From positions 10,405 through 74,404 of the forward strand of contig CAZJGI010000009.1 in assembly GCA_964545315.1 (NCBI GenBank): 64,000 nt of DNA. Reading direction: 5' to 3'. The position numbers were made by a program, and so were the translations under genes. The number at the start of each line of letters is the position of its first letter. The first letter of the stretch is position 1. Below, piece after piece: positions 7,862-15,234 of the stretch. Below the pieces are notes generated by a model. The model was not told where the DNA came from and did not search any database. It saw only the letters and a list, made by a program, of their open reading frames with translations. The DNA is from JAAYJR01 sp964545315 (GTDB taxonomy: Bacteria > Bacteroidota > Bacteroidia > Bacteroidales > Prolixibacteraceae).

Positions 7862-8226
7862 TAAATAATCAGGTTTCTGTAAACATTGGCAATAAATGAG
7901 ATATAAAGCTCCGGGCTGACTCCTGCTTTATCAGCAATTGCCCTTGCTTCTTCCAGCCAGTGGGGTGCAATATTTTCCACTATATTAATAAAGGTTTGAG
8001 AGCGTCTTATCAGTTCTTCCTCATTAATGCCGTTTTCTGAAGCTTTATCTAAAAAATAATTATCCATATCTTCCCTTACAGCTTTCTTGTTTATCATTCC
8101 CCAAATATTTCCAATTTGTGATGCAGAACCGGATAAAAAGACAAGATCGGGTTCTTGGCCGATAGCTGGTAAGGATAAACTGAAAAATGCCAATATCATT
8201 AAAATTTTATTCATCTGGCCCAACAT
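7861..8226 (-). CDS. exported protein resembling only the N-terminus of C45-family acyltransferases
   Basis: 121 residues; the ATG at 8226 overlaps the previous gene, and a second ATG at 8214 gives a cleaner signal peptide (residues ~5-23, cut near AIGQ). After it, a GSASQIGNIWG segment, acidic helices and the PHWLEEARAIADKAGVSPE stretch resemble the propeptide-like N-terminal region of C45 (penicillin acyltransferase-like) proteins. The autocatalytic Cys and the whole catalytic domain are missing: the chain stops and the DUF4126 gene follows with a one-base overlap. It is either a remnant of a larger gene or a small stand-alone protein. The C45 relationship is tentative. Confidence 0.45.
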   Translation of the reverse strand: MLGQMNKILMILAFFSLSLPAIGQEPDLVFLSGSASQIGNIWGMINKKAVREDMDNYFLDKASENGINEEELIRRSQTFINIVENIAPHWLEEARAIADKAGVSPELYISFIANVYRNLII

Positions 8227-8521
8227 TATTAATGTAATAATTTTTTAATCTGTATTTTATCAGAAAATATCGGTAGATACCTACTATAATTAACACCAGA
8301 CTCAAACCTATCGACAGGTATCCAACCCATATGATATTTGTGAAATCTTTTAATTGAAGGAAGGCAATACCTGCCAGTAGCATATAGAGTGAAGTTCTTG
8401 AATAAGCAAGCAGTGTCCGCTCATTTGCAAGTTTGGTGCGCTCCAGGGCAAGATAATCCCTTAAAATTATTTGATCCTGATTATTGAAAATATTTTTGAA
8501 TAATTTCAATTGTTTAAACAT
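8207..8521 (-). CDS. DUF202 family small membrane protein
   Basis: 104 residues. The cytoplasmic N-terminal part with LALERTKLANERTLLAYSRT (residues ~24-43) is the hallmark of DUF202 (YidH-like), followed by two transmembrane segments at ~44-58 and ~64-88 and a basic tail. Function is not known; homologs occur alone or fused to other membrane domains. It is the first gene of a tight group (DUF202, short exported ORF, DUF4126) with overlapping ends, implying cotranscription. Confidence 0.8.
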   Translation of the reverse strand: MFKQLKLFKNIFNNQDQIILRDYLALERTKLANERTLLAYSRTSLYMLLAGIAFLQLKDFTNIIWVGYLSIGLSLVLIIVGIYRYFLIKYRLKNYYINNVGPDE

Positions 8522-8704
8522 AATATGTCCAAAAAATTTTAAATAAATAAAAGAGACTGAATTATCAGTTAATTATTTTGATAAGCTGCAATTTTTTTAA
8601 AAAATTTAGTATATGAAAAAGCCCTTTTTATGTATTATCACGGGCAGCAGTCATATCATTAACCTAATAAGACAGTCTCTTGAATGAAATAGTTTAAAAA
8701 TCAG

Positions 8705-8977
8705 TTATGAAACGGCATCAGCCAAATCAGCCCCGGCTTTAAATTTTACAACTTTCTTTGCAGGAATCTTTATCTCTTTCCCTGTTTGAGGATTTCTTCC
8801 TGTACGTGAATTACGTTTACTTACAGAAAATGTTCCAAATCCTATAAGGGCCACCCTGTCACCTCCTTTAAGAGCATTCGTTGTTGAACTTATAAAAGCA
8901 TTAAGAGCTTTTTTTGCATCTGCTTTAGTCAGGCCTGAACCTGCAGCCATTGCATCGATTAATTGTGCTTTGTTCAT
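8705..8977 (-). CDS. DNA-binding protein HU
   Basis: 90 residues, exact HU length. It starts MNKAQLIDAMA, has the FGTFSVSKRNSRTGRNPQTG arm (about residues 47-66) that inserts in the DNA minor groove, and ends with the VVKFKAGADLADAV helix. It forms dimers that bend and compact DNA without sequence specificity. It is transcribed alone; gaps of ~180-210 AT-rich bases lie on both sides. Several HU/IHF paralogs usually occur in Bacteroidota, so which one this is cannot be told from the sequence alone. Confidence 0.95.
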   Translation of the reverse strand: MNKAQLIDAMAAGSGLTKADAKKALNAFISSTTNALKGGDRVALIGFGTFSVSKRNSRTGRNPQTGKEIKIPAKKVVKFKAGADLADAVS

Positions 8978-9186
8978 AAGTGGTAAATTTTTAATTAAAC
9001 ACTAAATTATTTAAATTAAACTCATTGAGTATATACATAAATTTTGTTAATCAGACTAAGTTTTTTTCAATTGCCTGCCGGATGTCTGAAATGCTTATTA
9101 TTATTGTTTTTTGATTAAGCTAAATTCAGAAATTACTTTTAAAATAACAAACCTTTAACTTCTTTTTTTTTGTTATTATAAGATAA

Positions 9187-9777
9187 TTATCGTTTACTCA
9201 TCATTTTTCCCAGAAATGACATTCCTAATTCAGCTATATCATCCATAACATTTCCGTCATTATCCCGATCCAGCAACTGGTTAATGATACTTTGAGACTG
9301 AGGTACCTGTTTTTTTTGAGTATTAAGGTATGAATTAAGTATAGATTCTATTCCACTGCCCTGTTTGCCACTGTTTTTTCCGAGATAACCCATTACTAAA
9401 GGAGCGGCCATTTCAAGAATTTTCCCTACTGACGAACTGTCAAGTCCTGAATCATTACTAATATACTTTTCAACATTTTGTCTTTTATTGCCAAGTACAT
9501 GTTTTAATATACCTGCACCATTACCTGTAGCAGGATTATTAAGAAAATCTCCAAGATGATCCAGAAGAGAACCGTCGTGGTCTTTTGCAACTGCATTTTT
9601 TAGGGCAGAAGCCCCTTCTGAAGTACTGCTGTTTTTTGCCAAAGCATTAATAAGTATTGGAATAGCACTTCCCAGGGCACTTTTAGTTTGTGTTGGAGAA
9701 GCATTAACCTGATGGCTTATTGATTGTAAAGAATCATCGTCAATACGTGATAAAATTTCACCTAAAATATTTTTCAT
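9187..9777 (-). CDS. DUF937 family protein (YidB-like)
   Basis: 196 residues, cytoplasmic, with no signal peptide. Two repeats of the DUF937 helical pattern are seen: an N-terminal one with SALGSAIPILINALAKN (residues ~33-49) and a second around MAAPLVMGYLGKNS (near 118). The C-terminal part contains DRDNDGNVMDD, which looks like a single EF-hand calcium loop. The function of the family is unknown. It lies between HU and a helical stress-type protein, each with its own gap, so an operon is not certain. Confidence 0.8.
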   Translation of the reverse strand: MKNILGEILSRIDDDSLQSISHQVNASPTQTKSALGSAIPILINALAKNSSTSEGASALKNAVAKDHDGSLLDHLGDFLNNPATGNGAGILKHVLGNKRQNVEKYISNDSGLDSSSVGKILEMAAPLVMGYLGKNSGKQGSGIESILNSYLNTQKKQVPQSQSIINQLLDRDNDGNVMDDIAELGMSFLGKMMSKR

Positions 9778-9861
9778 ATGATTAATATTAATAATTTAAG
9801 AACTGATAAATTGAAAAAAACAGAAATGTAATTAAACTTTTAAATTTTTATAAATAAAATT

Positions 9862-10266
9862 TTATGCGTTTAATATTTCCCCGGGATTATCCTCTGGTTT
9901 ATCCTCCGGTTTATCCTTATCCTTCATTTTATCCTTATATCTTTCGATAAGTTCATTTGCTTTACTTGCAAAATCTTTACCGGCAACTTCGGCTTTATCC
10001 AGAAACTCTTCAGCTTTGTCCTCCATTTTATTTGCAAAGTCTTTAAGCTTATCTTTCATGCCGCTTTCTTCAAACTCTTCAAGTTTGTTTTCAAGGTAGT
10101 CTTCAGCTTTATCCAGAAATTCCTGAGCTTTTTTGAATCCATCACTTTTTTTGATTTTTCCTGAAGTCTCTTCAATAAAATCATCAGCTTTGTCAGCCCA
10201 CTCTTTTGCTTTATCCAGGAGACTGTCTTTCTCCTGCTTCTTCCCTTTATTTATTTCTTCTGCCAT
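9862..10266 (-). CDS. highly charged helical protein, LEA/apolipoprotein-like
   Basis: 134 residues, dominated by Lys, Glu, Asp and Ala, with repeats of about eleven residues (LDKAKEWADKA, FLDKAEDYLE, FLDKAEVAGK). There is no signal peptide, no cysteine and no hydrophobic core, so it is probably a long amphipathic helix or is disordered until bound. Such sequences resemble group 3 LEA or YtxH/apolipoprotein-like stress proteins, which protect membranes or proteins under desiccation or osmotic stress; that role is inference from composition only. The tail (DKPEDKPEDNPGE) is disordered. No specific family is recognised. Confidence 0.7.
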   Translation of the reverse strand: MAEEINKGKKQEKDSLLDKAKEWADKADDFIEETSGKIKKSDGFKKAQEFLDKAEDYLENKLEEFEESGMKDKLKDFANKMEDKAEEFLDKAEVAGKDFASKANELIERYKDKMKDKDKPEDKPEDNPGEILNA

Positions 10267-10352
10267 AATGTGATTATTAATTGATATAATATGTGAGTTT
10301 TAAAAGTAGATATTTGATTTTAATAAAAAAATGATTTTCATAAGAAATATTG

Positions 10353-11324
10353 CTATACAGCCATTTTTATTTCATTAATTATTAAATATGCTGTATAAAA
10401 AATATATATCAGCAATAATATAGCTGCTTCCCATCTGTCCAGTTTCTTTTTCTTTCCGGTGAACATTGCAATAAATAGTATTATTGTACCTCCTGCAAGA
10501 AGGGAAAAATCAAAATTAAAACTTGTATGGTATTGGACAGGCCTGACGATTGCACTAACTCCCAGTATAAAAAAAATGTTGAAGATATTTGATCCGATTA
10601 TGTTCCCAACAGCAATATCGCTGTTTCTTTTCAGGGCTGCTATTACTGATGTAGCCATTTCGGGCAGAGAGGTACCGATAGCCACAATTGTCAGGCCTAT
10701 TATTTTTTCACTTACACCCAATGAGGTTGCAAGTTTAACTGCATTGTCAATAACCAGCCTTCCTCCAATTATTAATCCTGCAAGACCGGCAATGAGGAGC
10801 AACACAATAATAAATAAAGATGAAAATTTTTTTTCACTGATTATCTGTTCCGTCGGGGTTCTTTTCATCTGCCTGTAAACATAGTAAAGGAATAAGATGA
10901 ACATTGTCAGCAATATGAAGCCGTCAATTCTGGAAAGTACCTGTTGATTTGAAAAGAAAAAATCATTTGAGATGAAAAATAAGAATGCCATGGCAAAGAA
11001 GGATATAGGAATTTCTTTCCACACAGTACTGGATTGAACTATCAAAGGAGTTATTATACCTGCTACACCCAATACAACAAACAGATTAAGGTTATTACTG
11101 CCAATGACATTCCCGAATACTATATCCTGGTGATTTTGCCAGGATGCGATGGTATTTACAACCAGTTCAGGTGCCGAAGTTCCAAATGAAACTATTGTAA
11201 GCCCTATTGCCAGGTCAGATACATGATATTTTTTTGCAAGAGCTGATGCTCCGTCAACCAGCCAGTCTGCACTTTTTATAAGTAATACAAAACCTGCTAT
11301 TAGCCAAATTAGTTGTAGGATCAT
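10353..11324 (-). CDS. calcium/sodium antiporter (CaxA/YrbG family)
   Basis: 323 residues, about ten transmembrane helices in two homologous halves. The alpha-repeat signatures GTSAPELVVN (residues ~48-57) and GTSLPEMATS (~217-226) carry the acidic residues that bind calcium, and a GNVIGSN/GNIIGSN motif follows in each half. The two halves are joined by a short basic cytoplasmic loop (MKRTPTEQ). The protein exports Ca2+ in exchange for Na+ or H+ at the inner membrane. It is well matched to the family over the full length. Confidence 0.9.
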   Translation of the reverse strand: MILQLIWLIAGFVLLIKSADWLVDGASALAKKYHVSDLAIGLTIVSFGTSAPELVVNTIASWQNHQDIVFGNVIGSNNLNLFVVLGVAGIITPLIVQSSTVWKEIPISFFAMAFLFFISNDFFFSNQQVLSRIDGFILLTMFILFLYYVYRQMKRTPTEQIISEKKFSSLFIIVLLLIAGLAGLIIGGRLVIDNAVKLATSLGVSEKIIGLTIVAIGTSLPEMATSVIAALKRNSDIAVGNIIGSNIFNIFFILGVSAIVRPVQYHTSFNFDFSLLAGGTIILFIAMFTGKKKKLDRWEAAILLLIYIFYTAYLIINEIKMAV

Positions 11325-11643
11325 GATAAAACATTTTTGTATTCATGTTGTTTTTCCGCCGGGGAAATAAAAGAGTTTTTTACCGGAGGGGGATTAATTA
11401 CATTAATGATATTTTTTTGCCTATGTATTGTTATCAGAAAAGTTTGATATTCAGTTATCTTTGATATCATATTTATGTTGTAAAGGAAAAAATGGATGGC
11501 ATTAATATAACTATGCTTTTTTTTTCTGTCTAATGCCATTCCTTTCTGTTTTCATTTACGATATTTATTTCTATTATTACCTGCTATTTTTATGTTGACG
11601 ATGCAATATTATAATTTTAATTTAAATCTTTTATAGCACGAGG
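11325..11643. other. 319-base intergenic region
   Basis: Very AT-rich region between divergent genes for the Ca/Na exchanger and the YkvI transporter. It must hold both promoters, but I find no full TTTG-N19-TAnnTTTG match. A 72-codon frame on the minus strand that overlaps the exchanger start by four bases has no recognisable sequence and was not called. Confidence 0.5.
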
Positions 11644-12744
11644 ATGTTTAAGAAATCATTTTTCAGGAAATATTTATTACCAGGTTTTATTTTTCAGAGT
11701 GTCATAATTGGTGGCGGCTATGGAACGGGAAGGGAGCTTGTTGAGTATTTTCTCAGATTTGGACCTGTCGGAGGCCTTTTGGGAATGTTGTTTGTCGTTA
11801 TTATTATCTGGTCTGTATTTTTGGCATTAACTTTTGAATTCTCAAGGTTGTTCAGGACATTTGACTACCGGACTTTTTTCAAAAAGCTTCTGGGGCCGGC
11901 GTGGCCGGTTTTTGAAGTAATATTTATTGCTTATCTTATTATAGTGCTTGCAGTACTTGGCTCTGCCTCCGGGGTATTGCTCCGTGATAGCTTTAATGCC
12001 CCCTACATGGCAGGAGTATTGCTAATGTTGGTAATTGTGGGATATTTAACATTTAAAGGTTCAGCACTGATTGAGAAGATATTATCTTTTTGGTCCATCC
12101 TTTTATATCTGGTTTATGCTCTTCTGCTGGTTCTCACTATAGTTAAATTCGGCCCGGATATTCATAACTCATTAGTTCATAAAAATATTGAACCGGGATG
12201 GTTTGGCTCGGGCATTAAGTATGCCCTTTATAATTTGGCTAATGTTGTTGGTATTCTTTTTTGTCTCAGATATATTGAAACACGCAAAGAAGCTCTGATT
12301 TCAGGGGTTATTGCAGGTTTTACCGGAATAATTCCTGCCTTGCTTTTTTATTTTTCAATAATTGGATACTATCCGGAAATATTACCTGTTGAAATTCCAT
12401 CGGTTTATGCATTTGGAAAATTAGATACTCCGTTTTTATTTATAACATTTCAAATTATTCTTTACGGTACCCTGATCGAGACCGGAACAGCACTGATCCA
12501 TGCAGTAAATGAAAGGGTTCAGGTAACCTTCATGTCACTTGGCAGAGAATTGCCCCGATTTTACCGGCCGGTTATTGCTTCAGTTTTTTTACTGGCAGCC
12601 TTTGGTATCTCCATTTTCGGATTGGTAAACCTTATAGCTAAAGGTTACGGTACGGTAAGTTGGGGATTTTTAATAGTTTATATACTGCCTTTGGCTACAT
12701 TCGGGGTATACAAAATAATAAAAGCGAAAACCGGTCAGGGATAA
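11644..12744 (+). CDS. YkvI family membrane transporter (APC superfamily)
   Basis: 366 residues, ten to eleven transmembrane helices. The first helix reads IIGGGYGTGRELVEYF (residues ~21-36), the broken-helix glycine motif of APC/LeuT-fold transporters, here in the form seen in YkvI proteins. A second conserved spot is ILYGTLIETGTALIHAVNERV (two short segments, near 273-293). The substrate is unknown; relatives are placed near amino-acid and nucleobase transporters. It converges on the esterase gene with five bases between stop codons. Confidence 0.75.
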   Translation: MFKKSFFRKYLLPGFIFQSVIIGGGYGTGRELVEYFLRFGPVGGLLGMLFVVIIIWSVFLALTFEFSRLFRTFDYRTFFKKLLGPAWPVFEVIFIAYLIIVLAVLGSASGVLLRDSFNAPYMAGVLLMLVIVGYLTFKGSALIEKILSFWSILLYLVYALLLVLTIVKFGPDIHNSLVHKNIEPGWFGSGIKYALYNLANVVGILFCLRYIETRKEALISGVIAGFTGIIPALLFYFSIIGYYPEILPVEIPSVYAFGKLDTPFLFITFQIILYGTLIETGTALIHAVNERVQVTFMSLGRELPRFYRPVIASVFLLAAFGISIFGLVNLIAKGYGTVSWGFLIVYILPLATFGVYKIIKAKTGQG

Positions 12745-12749
12745 TATTT

Positions 12750-13616
12750 TTATCTGTGAAATTTTTCTGAGATGAATTTAAGGCCGTCAAATAAGCCTGT
12801 ACGCCAATAACCCCATGAATGTCCTCCGTTTCTTACACGATACTCATGGGGAATACCCAGGTCACGCATTTTAATGTGTAAAGTAGAATTTCCTTTATAA
12901 AGGAAGTCATCATCGCCGCAGTCAATATAAAACCTTATAGATTTAAGTTTCTCAAGGTCTGTATTTTCGATCAGATGCAGTACGCTGTATGATTTCCAGT
13001 AATCACTAACCTGTCCGTTTTTAGCCACAAGCCCGTATATATTATTGAAGTAACGGTCATGGCCTTTTTTGGTAAGTATTTCTTCATCCGTATAAATTCC
13101 TGAACTCAATGCAACACATGATGAAAACATTTCAGGGTGCCTTATCGACAAAAAGAGAGATCCGTTACCACCCATTGACAGGCCACCGATAGCCCTGAAT
13201 TCTTTTTTTGCACGTATACGGTAATTTTTCTCAATAAAGGGAATAAATTCCTCAATGAACATATCCTCCCAGGGATCATTACCATCATAACTGTTTATAT
13301 ACCATGTTATTTTACCATCGGGCATAACAATGATACATGGAGGGAATTCTCCATTTGCAATTCCACGGTCAGCAATTATATTAGCTTCTCCAAATTGTAT
13401 CCAGGCCGTCTCATCGTCGGAGTATCCATGTAAAAGGTATAGTACAGGATAACTTCTTTCTGAGGTTTCATAGTCCGGTGGAAGATAAATGGAATATTCC
13501 ACCGGATAATTTACCTTGCTGCTGTTAAATACCAGAGATTCCAGTACTTTGCCGTTTTGTGCAGTTACAAGAGTTTCCAGTGTTAGGCTGATCAGCAGAA
13601 AAAACAGTTTATACAT
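12750..13616 (-). CDS. secreted esterase, esterase D / feruloyl-esterase-like alpha/beta hydrolase
   Basis: 288 residues with a signal peptide (about residues 1-19, ending TAQ). Characteristic segments are LYLLHGYSDDETAW (oxyanion region), GGLSMGGNGS with the nucleophile Ser, DCGDDDFLY supplying the acid, and NGGHSWGYW supplying the His. This pattern fits the esterase D family that includes feruloyl and acetyl-xylan esterases and trehalose mycolyltransferase-like enzymes. It is probably periplasmic and may remove acyl groups from polysaccharide; the substrate is inferred. The gene lies 21 bases after the lyase gene on the same strand, but a functional link is not evident. Confidence 0.85.
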   Translation of the reverse strand: MYKLFFLLISLTLETLVTAQNGKVLESLVFNSSKVNYPVEYSIYLPPDYETSERSYPVLYLLHGYSDDETAWIQFGEANIIADRGIANGEFPPCIIVMPDGKITWYINSYDGNDPWEDMFIEEFIPFIEKNYRIRAKKEFRAIGGLSMGGNGSLFLSIRHPEMFSSCVALSSGIYTDEEILTKKGHDRYFNNIYGLVAKNGQVSDYWKSYSVLHLIENTDLEKLKSIRFYIDCGDDDFLYKGNSTLHIKMRDLGIPHEYRVRNGGHSWGYWRTGLFDGLKFISEKFHR

Positions 13617-13637
13617 TATTACACGGGAGTTAGTATG

Positions 13638-15098
13638 TTAGAGGGAATCCCCAAAATCTTCCCTGAATTTGGCAATAAGTTTTTCAGTCCAGTTTGTTTT
13701 TGGTTTAAGACGGCCCATAAAAAATCTCAGAAGCGGAGGTTCTTCAACCCATTCAAGACCCTCTACCAGGTCACGATTATCATACAACCATTTTACCCTG
13801 TCAATCATGTAAATAGTTTGTGAAAGAGTGAACACACGCCTTGGAAAGGCCAGTCTGAGCAGTTCGACGTCAGCAAGAATATCATTTCCATCTTCATCAC
13901 GGGTACTGGAAATAGTACCACGTTCCATTCCCCTTATTCCTGATATTATATAGAGAGCTGAAGCCAACGCTCCTGCCGGGTATTCCTGCTGAGGAACATG
14001 GGGTAAGAACCCCATAGCGTCGATATGGCATCCCAGTGCTCCGGGAGGAGTTATGACAGGTATGCCGGCATCATCGAGTTGTGTTACTGCATAGTCAATA
14101 AATGATGGTGACTGGCTGATAATTGTTTCATCACATGTTTCATTAATTCCAACGGCCATTGCCTCAATCTCTCTTACTGACATACCTCCGTATGTAAGAA
14201 ATCCTTCATAAAGGACAAGAAGGTCGCGCATCTTCAGGTAAAGGTCTTCCCTGTTGGTTACAATGCCTCCTCCCCGGGTTGAACTAACCTTCCTGCTTGA
14301 GAAATAAACAAGATCAGAATAAGAGCACATCTCCAGCAAGATGTCTTTGATAGGTGTATCTTTAAATTCCTCTTCACGTTGTTTAATAAAATATGCATTT
14401 TCTCCTATAAGACTGGCATCCAATACCATCATAGTGTCATTTTCAACACATAGCTTTTTTACATCCCGCATATTCTGCATAGAAAAAGGCTGTCCGCCAA
14501 TTAGGTTAGTCGAAGCTTCCATGCGCACAAATGCAACTTTTTCTTTGCCATATTTATTGAAAATATCTTTTAATTTCTTGATATCAATATTCCCTTTGAA
14601 AGGTTTATCACTTTTTATCTGAAGAGCATCATCGCCAAAAATCTCAAGTACTTTTCCTCCGTTTAACTCCATATGAGCTTTCGTGGTGGTAAAGTGATAA
14701 TTCATCGGAATAACATCACCCTTTTTAATAAATGCCTGGGAAACAATATTTTCAGCAGCCCTTCCCTGGTGAACCGGTAAGACGTAGTTTTTACCAAAAA
14801 CCTCTCTGAGTGCCTCTTCCATCCTGTAAAAACTTTGTGAACCTGCATATGCATCATCAGCCTGTAGCATCGATGAAATCTGGTTGTCACTCATTGCATT
14901 TGTCCCGGAGTCGGTAAGCATATCCAGAAATATGTCTTTCGTGCTTAGCAGAAAAGTATTATAACCTGCTTTGTCAATTGCTTCTTTTCTCTCTTCAATA
15001 GGTTTTAAAAAAAGCTTTTGAACGATCCTGACCTTATGTAATTCCACAGGAATTTGTTCCCCTTTATAAAACTTAATTTTGTTATTTTTATCAGTCAT
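13638..15098 (-). CDS. tryptophanase / tyrosine phenol-lyase family protein with altered PLP site
   Basis: 486 residues, a full-length aspartate-aminotransferase-fold lyase of COG3033. HQGRAAEN and FTTTKAH are conserved. The likely PLP lysine is K270 in SSRKVSS, where characterised enzymes have S(A/G)KKD. D227 that holds the pyridine N is kept (LDASLIGENAYF), but the Arg three residues later that contacts PLP O3' (Arg217 in tyrosine phenol-lyase) is Leu230, and the GGHA His (His343) is replaced in PPGALGCH. Substrate-side positions (T in FTTT, R in MERG, F in LRFF) are lyase-type as in tyrosine phenol-lyase. It may cleave an amino-acid C-C or C-S bond, but substrate is unknown and catalysis may be different. 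Confidence 0.7.
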   Translation of the reverse strand: MTDKNNKIKFYKGEQIPVELHKVRIVQKLFLKPIEERKEAIDKAGYNTFLLSTKDIFLDMLTDSGTNAMSDNQISSMLQADDAYAGSQSFYRMEEALREVFGKNYVLPVHQGRAAENIVSQAFIKKGDVIPMNYHFTTTKAHMELNGGKVLEIFGDDALQIKSDKPFKGNIDIKKLKDIFNKYGKEKVAFVRMEASTNLIGGQPFSMQNMRDVKKLCVENDTMMVLDASLIGENAYFIKQREEEFKDTPIKDILLEMCSYSDLVYFSSRKVSSTRGGGIVTNREDLYLKMRDLLVLYEGFLTYGGMSVREIEAMAVGINETCDETIISQSPSFIDYAVTQLDDAGIPVITPPGALGCHIDAMGFLPHVPQQEYPAGALASALYIISGIRGMERGTISSTRDEDGNDILADVELLRLAFPRRVFTLSQTIYMIDRVKWLYDNRDLVEGLEWVEEPPLLRFFMGRLKPKTNWTEKLIAKFREDFGDSL

Positions 15099-15132
15099 TT
15101 TATTATTTTTATTGAGTTGATGTTAAAATGTC

Positions 15133-15140
15133 CAAAAGTA
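15133..15140 (-). promoter_or_regulatory. -7 promoter element for the lyase gene
   Basis: On the minus strand this reads TACTTTTG, a full TAnnTTTG match, 34 bases before the ATG at 15098. The -33 element at the expected spacing is poor. Confidence 0.35.
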
Positions 15141-15234
15141 ATTTCTTATTATTGAAAATCATCATGATTTTATATTGTTTTTATTAAAATTTATATTGAA
15201 TCAATATAACATCTTATTAAATAAAAAATATTTT

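Noticed and set aside
8612..8686. 24-codon frame between HU and DUF202 genes
   Set aside because: Too short, no promoter or conserved feature seen.
11321..11539. 72-codon minus-strand frame overlapping the Ca/Na exchanger start by ATGA
   Set aside because: The four-base overlap is suggestive, but composition follows the AT-rich DNA, no domain or signal is visible, and it would fill most of a divergent promoter region.
15099..15170. tnaC-like leader peptide upstream of the tryptophanase-family gene
   Set aside because: The only short frame (16 codons) has no Trp and begins upstream of the -7 element, so it would not be in the transcript.
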